DNA of 64,000 nucleotides from Arabidopsis thaliana (GCF_000001735.4 NC_003070.9:12270001-12334000), one strand, 5' to 3'; shown: positions 1 to 11,406, counted from the first letter of the stretch. The notes: generated from the sequence alone by a model not told the origin. Translations and numbers: made by a program.

Positions 1-59
1 GGTTCCGAAGAAGAGACAATAGCTGTCTTCCCTTCTTTACTCTTTCCTGACTTAGACAT
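1..59 (-). CDS. 5' end of an unidentified gene running off the left edge (partial)
   Basis: On the minus strand an ATG at 57-59 opens a frame without stops to the window edge: about 19 residues, MSKSGKSKEGKTAIVSSSE, rich in Ser, Lys and Gly. It is too short to recognise a family. It could be the start of a real gene, a retroelement gag, or chance. The only support is an ATG followed by an open, codon-like stretch. Confidence 0.25.
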   Translation of the reverse strand, partial: MSKSGKSKEGKTAIVSSSE

Positions 60-214
60 TTTATTGAGAATTCAAAAAACTTAATATTCATATAGGTAAA
101 ATAAGAAGTGAATGACTAGATTAAAATTGTCAAATTTTATATTTATTCTCCCTTACATTTTCTACTAGATGAATGAAGAAAGACACCATCCTGAATTGAG
201 AATGAAGAAATAGA

Positions 215-780
215 CCATTCTGGACGTTTGGGTATTCGGGTCGGGTTCAGGTCGGGTCTTTTGGGTTCAGGTTTAGAAGTTTAGGACCCATTTGGTTATA
301 TGTACAATTTCGGGTCGGGTACACTTCAGATCTGCATGATTTGGGTATTGGTTGAAGAACCCGATAAATAACCAAAACTATTTCGGGTTTGAGTACTAAC
401 CCAAACCTTGTCTAAATATACCCAAATATACAGAAAGTACCCATAAAACCGGGAAGACCTGAAATTATAACAAGTTTTTCTTTATGACAATAACATAAAA
501 TAAGAAGTAAAGCTTGTTTTGAGCTTGTTGCATAATCCAATAATTAAACAAGTCACAAACTAAAGTTATTAGTGTATATATGTTTTCTTATGTATTTATA
601 TGTTCGGGTAATAATAAGTACTTACGGGGATCAGATTCGGTTTGGGTGATACCCGATACCTGAAGTTACTTGAGAACAAACCCCGATCGGATATTTTACA
701 AGAACCGAAGTAGAACAGGTTTGGGTTTTCGGGTCGGGTTCTGTGTGGTTCTTTCGGTTTGGGTATTGTGCTCAGGCCTA
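215..780. repeat. CGGGTT-rich degenerate repeat, probably a hAT-type non-autonomous element
   Basis: Both ends are packed with variants of GGGTCGGGTTCGGG or its complement: 232-420 in one sense, 600-770 with the same motif again near the right end. Inside lies AT-rich filler. Subterminal arrays of CCCGAA/TTCGGG with an outer 'AGGCCTGAGCA'-like end (complement at about 770-780) are typical of degenerate hAT-like elements in Brassicaceae; that class call is inference. No transposase frame is visible. Confidence 0.45.
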
Positions 781-1313
781 ATATTTTCATTTATTTAGTA
801 CTTTGATATATAGACACATCAAGGCTTGGCCTACTACTTTCGATAAAGACACAGAGAAAGAAAAAAAAATTGTATAATGAAACTACATGATGAACTTATA
901 AGGTTTCCTTAACTTGCAGGATTGATTTCCCAACACTCTGATACCAGAATACCTAACAAGAGCCAAAATAGAAAGCTCCAATTAAGCCGTTGATTCTATG
1001 AATCATCGGACTACGATGAACCTCTTGAAATATTTTTAAAATTCCAAGTCAAAAAGCAAAACAAGGGATTTGAGAATAAAACTCTTTCTCGACTCTTTTT
1101 AATTAAATGTCAAACAAAATGCGTCTCCTTACAAAGCTCATATGCACTTATACATAGTGCAAACAAGAAGCATATGAGCTGTGTAAGTAGACTCACCAAA
1201 TCATTTAAGGGAAATAAAATAGATGGAATTCAAAACATAAGCAAAAGCAGACTCATAACACTCAGAAAAAGCCCGAAAGCTTGTGAATATAAAAGATGTT
1301 TGTCAATGATTGA
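781..1313. other. Intergenic, no gene seen
   Basis: AT-rich sequence without a coding frame. A TGGTATCAGAG-like initiator-Met-tRNA primer-site sequence occurs on the minus strand near 938-950, but no LTR flanks it, so it is not called. Confidence 0.5.
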
Positions 1314-1472
1314 TTAGAGAATGCGGCATTCCTGCAGATTTTCTTCATGCATACGTCTTTTCAACTCATCCACGTTATTCTTCATTTCATGTTTTTCATT
1401 CTCACGAGCTTGTTCTCTTTCATCAAAGAACTTCTCTTGTGCCTCCGCAGCTATTTTAATATTTTTCACCAT
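1314..1472 (-). pseudogene. Orphan C-terminal exon of an AIG1/IAN-like gene
   Basis: A splice-acceptor-like TTTTCTCAG directly precedes ATGGTGAAAA..., giving a 52-residue frame that ends in a stop. The peptide is a charged coiled coil (segments such as AEAQEKFFDERE) and ends in QECRIL, a Cys-x-x-Leu box like the CNIL/CSIL ends of the AIG1-like genes in this window. Its acceptor, phase and 'AAEAQEK' motif match terminal exon 5 of gene H at 63 kb (DAAEAQEKALS). No upstream exons (coiled-coil exon 4, G-domain exons) are found in the following 1.6 kb before the Copia element. I infer a remnant of a lost AIG1-like gene; the rest could have been removed by the rearrangements around 1.5-8 kb. Confidence 0.65.
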
Positions 1473-3057
1473 CTGAGAAAAAGAAACAAGTTTCGTTAAT
1501 TATAGCATATGTGATACTAACAGATCTATAATAAATTTTAGGCAACTTCTGAACTCGAGTACAGAAATAGTTAAACCATAAAAATTAATAGATGCAAAGT
1601 TACAACAACAAAAGAGAAAGAAAAAAATGGTGAGAAAAGGACAAACTTGATTTTAAAGAGGAAAGTGTTTAGGGTGCTATCGTCAATTTTTGGCTGATGC
1701 TAGACGACTGAAGTAATTAATCGACGACGCTAGTTTTCATGCTTAAATAGAACTTCTGAAATTCATTATTAAAAATATAATTAAATCTTATATTTTTTTA
1801 TTGTAAATTTTAAGCATTGCCAACCTAAACCACCTTTAATCACCGGGATTTTGGAAAATCGTAATATTTTTGTTGGACCCCGTTAAGCATTTTAGGCGTT
1901 ATGAATTAGCTATCATCCGTTTAGTGCCTAAAAACATTCTTGAACATTGTTTAATCGTAATGTTAGAAATACATTGTTGTAAATCTCATAATTTATATAT
2001 ATTTAAAATATAAATTATATTTTATTATAGAAATACGTCACATTAGATTTTAACCTCCGGTGTACCGCAGAGCTATATTTTTTAGAAAAAATCAAACTGT
2101 AATTTGCTTAATTGATTAATATTATTATATTATCTATTGTTTGTATTTTTCTCAATGTACAAACCTTATATATATATATATATAGATATTATTTAGTGTA
2201 TAATTACTCTATTTTAGGATTTAACATGTGGTACGACGGACAATTTTTTTAATTAGTATATATGATAAATATTAGATTTTACAAAATTTTTATTTAGTAT
2301 TAAACTTAATAATTTTATATTAGTGCTGGAAAAAAAAGAAATTGATGCTGATAAAATATTAAAATTAGATTTAAACTGTGTTATAACTTTGGGTTAATGA
2401 TATTATAAATTTTGTAATAATATCAATCCAAACCCATCCCATCATATAACTCTAGATTGATATCATTAAAATTTTTGGGTTAATCCATTGAATATTTTTT
2501 CAAAACTAATTGACATTGCCAACATAGAAACATTAAAATCGAAATGAACGTAAAATGGTAATTTTTACTCGATATCACAAAACCCAGTAGATAATATTCA
2601 GGAAAATGAAACATGACCACCTTAACTTATTTTTCTTTATGTGAAAATAATACAAAATAAAGCAAACCAAACAAATAATACAAAATATGACCATAATATC
2701 AAACCTTGCACGATTATTTGATAATGTGATAGTTTATTTGAAATTAATTAATAATATTAGATTTCTAAATGATCATTGCCGCAATAGTAGGAAAGATGTG
2801 TCCAGAATTTTTGCCAAACCTATTTTGATTTACATTTTTGATTAAACATTTTTATTTATTAATAATTAATATTAATGGCATGACATTGTAAATAAATTCA
2901 AATACAAGATTTATTTGCTAAAATGACTACAAAAATATATATGTAGATGTTCTTTATCATATTTTTCTCAAAATATATAGGTAACAAATGGTAGACATTG
3001 TCCCTAAAATTTTTATTTATCCAAATGTTTATCGCTATGTTTATGTCTATGTCTATG
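1473..3057. other. AT-rich intergenic with simple repeats and a 'CCGCGGTATACC'-type repeat relic
   Basis: No coding frame. Contains a short (TA)n run at about 2168-2184. Near 2046-2075 a motif 'TTTTAACCTCCGGTGTACC' resembles the repeat motif at 57.94 kb and 59.1 kb. A (TATGTC)n hexamer run at about 3037-3062 served as the target of the Copia insertion next to it. Confidence 0.5.
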
Positions 3058-3062
3058 TCTAT

Positions 3063-3273
3063 TGTTGGGATAAGCTTGAAAGAGAAGAAGTGACTTGAAG
3101 AGCAAGTTACTAAAGAGATAAGGAAATTAAGCTTTTATTATTCTAGGAGATAATCTAGAATATATTGTTAGGAGTTATCTTATATTATTAGGAGTTATCT
3201 AATAATTAGGATAAGGTTAAAAGCTTATTATATAAGGAGGTATCAAGGTGTGATACAACTTATGGGTTTTAAA
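3063..3273 (+). repeat. Truncated LTR, 5' part (plus-oriented)
   Basis: Starts TGTTGGGATAAGC, as in the complete LTR, and follows it for about 211 nt until 'TATGGGTTTTAA', where it joins gag sequence in the opposite orientation. The junction adds the foreign tail KPISCITP to the gag frame. Confidence 0.85.
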
Positions 3274-4646
3274 GTTGCAGAGTTCATATGACCCATCCTC
3301 GCATGCCATAGACTTGCTTCACTAACGCTTGTTAGATACAAGCATTCTCTGTTTCTTAGCCCCATCTGAACTTTATATAGCCTGTTTTTGGATTTCTCAG
3401 CTTTCACAAGTAGCTTACCATCTTTATCAAACATTGTCAAGTAGTTTCCTTTTAAGCGTATGTCACACCCCGACTCTGTAGCTTGCCCAAGGCTAATGAT
3501 ATTGGATTTCAAATCGGGTATGAAATAAACATCATTCATGATTCTCGATGTTCCATTCATATCAGTGAAAGCAATTGTGCCTTTTCCTTTAATATCTATC
3601 CGAGAATCATCTCCAAATCTCACCTTTCCAGTGACTGAAGCATCAAGTTTATTGAAATATCTCCTATCTCCAGTCATATGGTTGCTAGCTCCATTATCAA
3701 GATACCAAAGATCATCACCACATGTTTCGATTTTGCTAGGCACACAATGTTTCTCATTCAGGTAAACGATCTCATTCATCATGAGTTCATCTGCATCTTT
3801 TGTACTTTTAGCATCGTTTTCTTGTGTTTCCTGCAACTTAAGAAGACGATCTGGACATTGAGATGCATAGTGACCCATTTTATCACAACGGAAACATATT
3901 ACTTGTGAAAGATCTCTTGAACCATATCTTCCACGACCTCTTCCTCTGTAGTTTCCTCTGCCACCACGTCCTCTGCTACCATGATAATCTCGGTTTGAAT
4001 CTGAACTAGCATACATCAACTTGCTTTGATCATCTTGAGTCTCATCTTCTTCATCCCATACTCTTTCTTCATAAACCTTAATCCGTCCAACAATGTCTTC
4101 AAAGCTTGTATTCTTCAAATCCAAAACTTGTTCAAGAGAAGCCACTATTTGTATGTATTTCTTGCGTGGGAGACTCTTAAGAAACTTTTTGACAAGTTTC
4201 TCTGTTTCAATATTTTCTCCTAAGGCAGCAGACTTTGATGCTATCTCAGCCAACCTCCCGGAGAAAGCTTCAATATTCTCTGAGTCTTTCATCTTGAGGC
4301 GGTCGAACTCATTCATTAAGGTTTGTAACCTTGCTTCTTTTACTCTCTCTGCTCCAACGTTCTTTTCTTTGATTGCTTCCCATACTTTCTTCGCTGTATC
4401 TAACTCTCCAATTTGCAGCACCATAGACTCTGGTATTGCTTGGAAAAGTAGATGCATGGCCATATCATTCTTCTCGGGATCGTTCGCTCCTGTTTCAATG
4501 ACATCCCACGTTTTGTGTACCTTAAGAGCCACCTTCATCTTCATAGCCCATACCGTGTAGTTTGTTGTGTTGAGTATTGGACATTGAATAGATGTAGATG
4601 CTCCTCCTTCTTTCGGTTTCTCGATCGTAACAGCAACTTCAGACAT
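3243..4646 (-). pseudogene. Copia gag / protease fragment (truncated gag-pol)
   Basis: 467 codons beginning [15 protein letters not shown]. In order: the UBN2/gag region (W-x-x-x-K-M-x-x-A-L near residue 33), RG-rich stretch (about 225-245), CCHC zinc knuckle [15 protein letters not shown] (about 252-266), retropepsin motif [14 protein letters not shown] (about 315-328, DNG in place of the commoner D[ST]G), and the GAG-pre-integrase motif [10 protein letters not shown] (about 446-455). The frame is then cut and its last eight residues come from inverted LTR sequence. Integrase is absent, so this cannot make a complete polyprotein. Confidence 0.85.
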
Positions 4647-4692
4647 CGTTTTGTTTTTAGGGTTTTTATGATCTCAAAACACTTTTGATTTT

Positions 4693-4704
4693 GCTCTGAT
4701 ACCA
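4693..4704 (-). promoter_or_regulatory. Primer-binding site (initiator-Met tRNA type)
   Basis: On the minus strand TGGTATCAGAGC lies two bases after the LTR end and about 50 nt before the gag ATG. It is complementary to the 3' end of plant initiator methionine tRNA, the usual Copia primer. Confidence 0.8.
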
Positions 4705-4706
4705 AA

Positions 4707-5012
4707 TATAGATTTTAAGGGAGATTAAGAACACAAGTATAAAGAATATCTCTCTTTATTAGTTTAGGAAAATTCTCTCAAAACCTAAACTCTCAATCTC
4801 TCTTAAAACCCATAAGTTGTATCACACCTTGATACCTCCTTATATAATAAGCTTTTAACCTTATCCTAATTATTAGATAACTCCTAATAATATAAGATAA
4901 CTCCTAACAATATATTCTAGATTATCTCCTAGAATAATAAAAGCTTAATTTCCTTATCTCTTTAGTAACTTGCTCTTCAAGTCACTTCTTCTCTTTCAAG
5001 CTTATCCCAACA
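4707..5012 (-). repeat. Complete LTR (minus orientation), shared by gag and pol fragments
   Basis: About 306 nt, TGTTGGG...AATCTATA on the minus strand. Upstream (right) it abuts the end of the pol frame, so it acts as a 3' LTR there. Downstream (left) it is followed by the primer site and gag, so it acts as a 5' LTR. This single-LTR junction is like a one-LTR circle or tandem-copy junction. Confidence 0.85.
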
Positions 5013-6391
5013 TTTTCCCCTTTAAGCTTGAAATCTTCTTTCACCACATCTTGAACTCCCACAAGATCCCTCATCTCTTTGAACTTAATCCTTCCAAGAG
5101 CCTTGGTCAAAATGTCCGCCTTTTGCTCATTCCCCGGAACATGCTCGACTTCAATTTGTCCGGTCTCTACACACTCTCTTATGAAATGATATCTCCTATG
5201 AATGTGTTTGCTTCTTCCATGAAAAACAGGATTCTTGGTGAGAGCTATAGCCGATTTGTTGTCAATGAGTATAGTAACCTTTCCACACACTGTTCCGGTG
5301 ATCTCACTTAGTAGTTCTTGAAGCCAAATAGCTTGTTTTGCCGCTTCAGTCCCTGCCATAAACTCAGCTTCACACGATGACAGAGCCACAACATCTTGTT
5401 TCGACGAGCACCATGTTATTGGACTTTCTCCAAGATAAAACACATGTCCTGCAGTACTTCTACCATCATCCGGATCAACATTGTGGCTGCTATCGCTGTA
5501 CCCTACTAACTTTGGTATCTTCTCACATCGCTTAAAGATTAGACCAAGTGATGTAGTTCCCTTCAAGTACCTTAGACACTGTTTCATTGCAGCCGCATGG
5601 GAGACTCTCGGACTTTGCATGTACCTGCTTAGAACTCCCACACAATATGATAAGTCTGGTCTAGTGTGAAGGAGATACCTTAAACAACCCACATTCTTTC
5701 TATACGCAGTGGCATCAACTTCCTCTTCTTCCTCTGCTTTTGAAAATTTCAAGCCCATCTCCATTGGTGTATGAACACGATTACAATCTATCATACCAGC
5801 TTCTTCTAAGATCTTGAGAGCATACCGATTTTGATTTAAAGCTATACCATCTTTGTGTTGAATGACTTCTATTCCAAGGTAGTATGTTAGCTTTCCAAGG
5901 TTACTCATTTCAAATTTAGAAGACATCTCCTCTTTGAACTTGTTGATGATGTCTAGATTTGTCCCTGTAACAAACAAATCGTCAACATATATAGCAATGA
6001 GAAGAAGATCCTTGCTCACTTCTTTACGATAGACAGACGGTTCCTTAGAGCATTTTAAAAACTGCAGTTCCACAAGGATATGATTCAGCTTATTGTTCCA
6101 AGCTCTTGGTGCTTGTCGTAAGCCATATAAGGCTTTGTTGAGTTTGTACACTTTGTCTTCACTTCCCTTTCTTTCGAAACCTTCAGGTTGATACACATAG
6201 ACCGTTTCTTTTAGTTCTCCGTGAAGGAAAGCTGTTTTGACGTCTAGGTGGTGTATTTCCCATCCATGTGAAGCTGCGAGGTTAATGAGTAACCGTATGG
6301 TTTCAATTCTTGCCACTGGTGCAAAAACTTCTTCAAAGTCCACTCCATATTGTTGTACATACCCTTTGGCAACAAGGCGAGCTTTGTACAA
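4982..6391 (-). pseudogene. Copia reverse transcriptase-RNase H fragment
   Basis: Open minus-strand frame of about 469 codons with no proper ATG at its 5' end; it begins inside RT at [15 protein letters not shown]. Later come the RT catalytic YVDDLFVTG (near residue 137), Copia RT motifs such as [11 protein letters not shown], and RNase H motifs [30 protein letters not shown] and DNKSAIAL. The C-terminus ISLKEKK runs into the LTR. The 5' truncation at 6391 joins an inverted LTR piece. Integrase and the N-terminal third of RT are missing. Confidence 0.85.
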
Positions 6392-6647
6392 AAGAGATAA
6401 GGAAATTAAGCTTTTATTATTCTAGGAGATAATCTAGAATATATTGTTAGGAGTTATCTTATATTATTAGGAGTTATCTAATAATTAGGATAAGGTTAAA
6501 AGCTTATTATATAAGGAGGTATCAAGGTGTGATACAACTTATGGGTTTTAAGAGAGATTGAGAGTTTAGGTTTTGAGAGAATTTTCATAAACTAATAAAG
6601 AGAGATATTCTTTATACTTGTGTTCTTAATCTCCCTTAAAATCTATA
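6392..6647 (+). repeat. Truncated LTR, 3' part (plus-oriented)
   Basis: Starts at LTR nucleotide about 52 (AGAGATAAGG) and runs to the LTR end AATCTATA, followed by the TCTAT target repeat. It differs from the inner LTR by only a base or so over the part compared (for example ATTTTCAT versus ATTTTCCT). Confidence 0.85.
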
Positions 6648-6685
6648 TCTATGTCTATCTATTTCGTATGTAATGGATACCAAAA

Positions 6686-6840
6686 GGCTGGTGGCCTAGT
6701 AGTAGTACAAGGGAGTTGGTTTTTTTTGTCTGGGTTCAATTCCTCTTTGCGACGGAGAAGCATTCATTAAATAGGAATGGACTAAAGGGTAGCTCCGGAT
6801 AATGAACGAGATTATGTACCAAAAGTCCGAAACACCAGTA
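6686..6840 (+). mobile_element. Possible tRNA-derived SINE
   Basis: Directly right of the Copia element. It has a box-A-like 'GTGGCCTAGTAGTAG' near 6690 and a box-B-like 'GGGTTCAATTCC' at 6732-6743, at roughly the spacing of a Pol III promoter. The 'GGTTCAATTCC' core is characteristic of tRNA-derived SINEs. No clear poly(A) tail or target duplication was found, so the call is tentative. Confidence 0.4.
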
Positions 6841-6999
6841 ATTTATCGAAAAAGTATGTAATCAGTATTTACTAAGAGCTATTGTTTAAATACAAAGAAA
6901 TTTATTTATCAATTAAATAGCTGCTCGAGAAATGTCAATAAGCTCCTACTTTGTTTCCAATTGAGTAATATATTTAGTTATTAAACTAACTTGGAACAT

Positions 7000-8100
7000 G
7001 GGCTAGCCATATGTAGAACTTTTCGTGGCCAAAAGACAGTTGCATTGTATGAGTTTTTTTTGTTTAAGTTGCATTATATTATTTTATTTTCAAAGAAAAA
7101 GAATGAATATTTCTTTCCAATTGCATTCATTATATGGATATGTCACTATTGTAATCTTAAAAACAATTAAAAAACACTAAAAACACTACGTCACATACAT
7201 ATTGATCGGCATATCAATTAGGTGTCTGAGAAGGCCACGAGGAGAGGGTTGACATTTGATTTTTGACTTTTAAGGGTTTAGGATGAACATGAAGGAACAT
7301 GGCTCTTAATGAATCTGCATTGAATATTTAGGTTCTGTTATTTCATCTTCTTATTTCGCAAAAATATTTATCTACTGTTTTATTAAAGTAATTTTTTTTG
7401 TTGTTAACTAAGTTTAAACATAAATATGTATATATAGACCATTTCGTAAATTTGTACTAACTGTTTCGGCACTATTAAATCATCTTTTTCAAAAGAAAAT
7501 CATTTTTTTGCGATTATATTGTCGGAACTGTGTAAGTGAGGAAAAAACACAAAGAAAAATCATATATTGATTTGTAGGGTCTGAAACCAAGTCTTTAAAA
7601 CCTTTTGGACGTAGCGGACCGAATGTCAGACAGGATAGGACCCATGGACCCGAGAAAGGACGTAGGTGCTCACTAGCATGGGCGGTCAGGAAATTACATA
7701 TATATTGTAAGAATGTTAAAACTAGCTACTGGATAGCTATAGACCCTATTTTAAAAACTTTGTTCAAGTTGCATTATGTGAAGTCCGATTATTTTCTCAA
7801 ACAAAACGAATCTGTATTTCAAGTTGCATTATATGAAATTTTTAATTTAATCTTATCTCATGCATCTGCATGTTTTAAGAGCCTAAAAAGGCAACGAGGA
7901 AAGAGTTGACATTTGACTTTTAGGGTTTACGATGAACATGACTAAATATGCCACTGTGATGAATATATTTAGGTTCCGTTCTTTCACTTTTACTTTTGCG
8001 AGTTTATTATTATAAATGTCGAACATAGCTACTAAGTTATCAAGGGTAAGTCTGTTTTGTTGGAGCCGATCACCTGATGAACCCAAAGTAGGGTAAAACT
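7000..8100. repeat. Diverged direct duplication in the spacer downstream of gene A
   Basis: The stretch 7225-7345 ('gagggttgacatttgattt', 'gaatatttaggttctgtt') recurs in diverged form at 7890-7990 ('agagttgacatttgactt', 'tatatttaggttccgtt'). 'AAGTTGCATTATAT' also recurs at about 7066 and 7815. No coding frame is convincing here. Confidence 0.5.
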
Positions 8101-8505
8101 AGTCGAAGATGGTCAATTGTGGAGAGTGTCGACAGTCTCATGGTATTCTAAGAAAAGTCTGTGACACTAGGCTCACCACACAATATACCACAAAATTACC
8201 ATCATCCATATGTCTTCCTCCTTTATTAAGAGAAATAATGTATAACTACATTTATACACACAATATTGGAAAAACGTTTTGCACATGTGTTAAATATGTC
8301 CTTCGTTTCTTGCAATATGAGAGAGTTGTAGAGAATTATATAAAAATAGCACACAAAATGAAAGTATGGATACTGGAAGTTTTGAATCAATCACACAGAA
8401 ACTTTGTTCTTGATATTTATTAATAGAGTTGGCGACATCACATAATGTTGCATCCACATGTCTTACCCTTTCGGGGGGATTGATGATGCATTCCTCTTTC
8501 ATGTG

Positions 8506-11406
8506 CTATTTCACTCTGTTTTAATGCATTTTCCATCTGAAAGATAACCAAAATATATCAAGTTAATAGTATCCAGTGAAAGATAAACATTTCAAGATTA
8601 CAGAAAATCTATATGAAATTACCATTTTTTCCATCATTTCCATGGTTAGTCTGTCTTTCTGTTGAATAATGTCTTTCATTTGACGCATCTGTCGTTCATA
8701 TGTTTCTGCACTCTGCATGTATTAACACATTTTGACCAGAAATAAAACCAAAGAATACTAAATTAACTGCGTGAAATGAAAAAGTATTCATACTAACAAA
8801 TGTTATAAATAAGAATGTACCATTTGCGTCATCATGTTGATGGTTTGTGTGTCTTTCAGCTGGAGTGTGTCTTTTAGTTGACACATGTCTCTTTCATGTA
8901 CCATCGCATTCTCTTTGAATGCAGTCTCCATCTGAAATATAACCATAAATACTAAAAAAAATCATGGAGATAAGAATAAGAATTGACGTCTACAAGTTTA
9001 TGAACACGAATTAACCATTTGTTTCACCATGTTCATGGTTTGTGTGTCTTTCAATAGGAGTGTGTCTTTAAGCTGGCTCATCTCTCTTTCATGTGCCATA
9101 GCACTTTGTTTTAAAGCATTCTCCACCTATATGGAAGCCAGAGAATAAGAAATTAATTGAATGTTGGAAAAATAGTATTCAAGTTTTCAAAGTTTATGAA
9201 TTCAAGTTTACCATACGTACCATCATTTTCATGGTTTGTGTGTCTTCGATATGAGTCATCTCTCTTTCATGTGTCGTTGTACTTTGTTTTAACATAATCT
9301 TCACATACATGATAACAATTCAATATTGAATTAACTGCATGCATTACGTAATCAATATTAGCATGGAGCTTTTTTATGTGTATAGTTTTACCGGTTGAAT
9401 CATCATGTTCATGGTTTGATCATGATCCACTCGTAATTTCTGCTTCATCATTGCTGAGTCTTCTTCTGCAAGTTTCTTAGCATCTATATTACTTTCTTGT
9501 TCCCGCAGCTTATCATTCTCTTCCTGAAAAACCAAGGATTTTCAATATTTAAATCTTTACATAGGTTGTTTCTATTACATCTATTGAAATTGAGTCAAGA
9601 TATATTTAACATGAATTACAATATAAAGACACTAGACATACACTTGAGAAATAAAATAGATAACATAGTGAATGAATTTGAATCTATCGAACCAGAGGTT
9701 CTATATATATCATCCAATAACTTTCACCAAAGCTTTCAATATCTTAAACGCTTTGAGCTTTTCATAATTTTGAAAGCTTAAATATTACAACAAGAAGAAT
9801 GTTTTGTTACAAAGGAAGAATAGCAAAAGAACCCACATGATCTTCGTTTTAAAGTCACATTTAATGGTACTAGCATTCAGGCATTTTGAAACTATTTATC
9901 GACTTCTAATCAAAAAATGTTTTCATTTGGACGATATTTTTCTAGTTTAGAGTTTAACATTTGAGTATTTTAAATTCTTAAACTGGGCTGTTTCACAAAC
10001 CCTTCCCCTCAAAAAAAGTCTATCCAGTTTTTCAACCTTCTCCTAGAAGCTTACTCATTGGAAGGTTCAAGTAACATATAATTTAATGCTTTGATTCAGA
10101 TTTGTCCACTTTACTGAGAACATTTACCATTATTATGTATGTAGTACAACAAATTCTAGAAAATAGTTTGTTAGTGAAAAATGTAAATAGTAACAATTTC
10201 TAGAAAATAGTTTGTTAGTGAAAACATGAAAGCTTAAGGATATGTTTAAATGAGATGGAAATGACCGTTTCACTAATTATATCATTAATTGTTTTTACTT
10301 CCGTTGAGGAGCTGGTGAAGAGGTTCAATTTTAATATAAACAATTTAAACATGGGAAGTGTAGTTATAAAAATTTGTGTGCAAAAATTAGTGATATAACT
10401 TATATATAAAGGAAAAGCATACACGATCAATTTATGCACATATCAAACACATTTTTTTTTTTACCTTGATCTTACGGTGCATATTTTCTGTATACGGTAT
10501 CCCACCATTTTGCTGTCTTATATCCGTGACATGTGCTAGAAGCTGGTTAAGTTGCTTATTCCTCTTGCCTTTATCCTTTGTCTTGTTGTTAAACAGGACC
10601 TTTCGTCCTCCACATAGTTTGAGAACTCTCTAGAAATTCGTAATTAATCCAAGTTAAAAAAAAACAGAAATATTAATGGTTGCACTAATTTAAAAAATAT
10701 ATATATGCTAAGATCGAAACGAATGCTAGCAGACCGTCAAAAATTCAGGGCAACCTTCACGTAAATAATCGTCCAAGGTCTGGTTGTCTGCTTCCAACTC
10801 ATCACCACCAGTGAACACCACAATGAAATAGTCAAGGATTTTATCATCAAATATCTGCTGCAATGTATTAAATGTGAACTCCTCCCGCTGTGAAATTCGA
10901 TTCGTTATAGACAGAACAAACAATACAGCATGTATTCCTTCTTCCGCCATAGTTAAGCAATTCATTATTTCCTTACTGAGATAGTCTCCTGACACGGATG
11001 ACTCGAGCAAACCTGTATCATGTACAATGTTACATTCTGACTTTAATGATTTCAACTTTTCTTTTGGCAATGGTGTATTTTATCCGCCAATCACAGCTGT
11101 AATAGGACTATTTTTAGACAAACAATTCCCAAATGACTTTAAATGCCAGTTTGGTGTATATAATGTTAGAACTAAGACTTTATATGAAGTTTTAATGGAG
11201 TATATACCAGGAGTGTCAATCACATTGATTATTGGGCCATCTTCTATTAAAGCTCTGAACATCTTACATCTCTGGTCCATATCTCTTCCAAACAAATTTA
11301 CTTCGAAATATTTTTCACCGATGATGGTGTTCCCGGTGCTGCTTTTTCCATTTTCGCTACGACCTAGGAGAAGTAAGTTTGTAACGGGGCATTCCTGCTC
11401 AGCCAT
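8506..11406 (-). CDS. AIG1/IAN-like GTPase, gene A, with multiplied coiled-coil exons
   Basis: Proposed exons: 11208-11406, 10735-11012, 10465-10629, 9392-9523, 9212-9298, 9016-9126, 8821-8931, 8623-8712, 8506-8538; all with GT-AG or close and in phase, about 401 residues. Exon 1: MAEQECPVTN, P-loop GRSENGKSS, DTPG. Exon 2: VVFTGGDELE (plant AIG1 G4 region). Exon 3: LCGGRKVLFNN. Exon 4 starts the coiled coil. Exons 5-8 are repeats of one coiled-coil module (core HEREM.QLKDTL.LKDTQTMNM); exons 6 and 7 are both 111 nt. The last exon has a six-A run where its sisters have four, so reading stops after MENALKNRVK; a C-G-C-N-I-M CaaX end survives out of frame at 8438-8452. AIG1-type GTPases respond to pathogens and attach to endomembranes. 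Position matches At1g33830 from memory. Confidence 0.8.

Larger units (their letters stand above)
3063..6647 (-). mobile_element. Rearranged Ty1/Copia LTR retrotransposon with an internal inverted LTR
   Basis: Order left to right: a plus-oriented LTR 5' part (3063-3273), a minus-strand gag fragment, a primer-binding site, one complete minus-oriented LTR (4707-5012), a minus-strand RT-RNase H fragment, and a plus-oriented LTR 3' part (6392-6647). Five-base TCTAT direct repeats at 3058-3062 and 6648-6652 flank the whole. Integrase and the start of RT are missing. The two outer LTR parts overlap by about 160 nt of LTR sequence and are almost identical to the inner LTR, so the insertion is young. 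Seen directly: the order, orientations and flanking repeat. Inferred: the arrangement arose during reverse transcription or self-integration. Confidence 0.85.

Noticed and set aside
596-790. 64-codon minus-strand frame
   Set aside because: Encoded by the CGGGTT-type repeat; low-complexity translation.
930-960. Primer-binding site of another retrotransposon
   Set aside because: TGGTATCAGAG-like sequence without flanking LTR or coding remnants.
4093-4560. 155-codon plus-strand frame
   Set aside because: Antisense shadow of the Copia gag frame.
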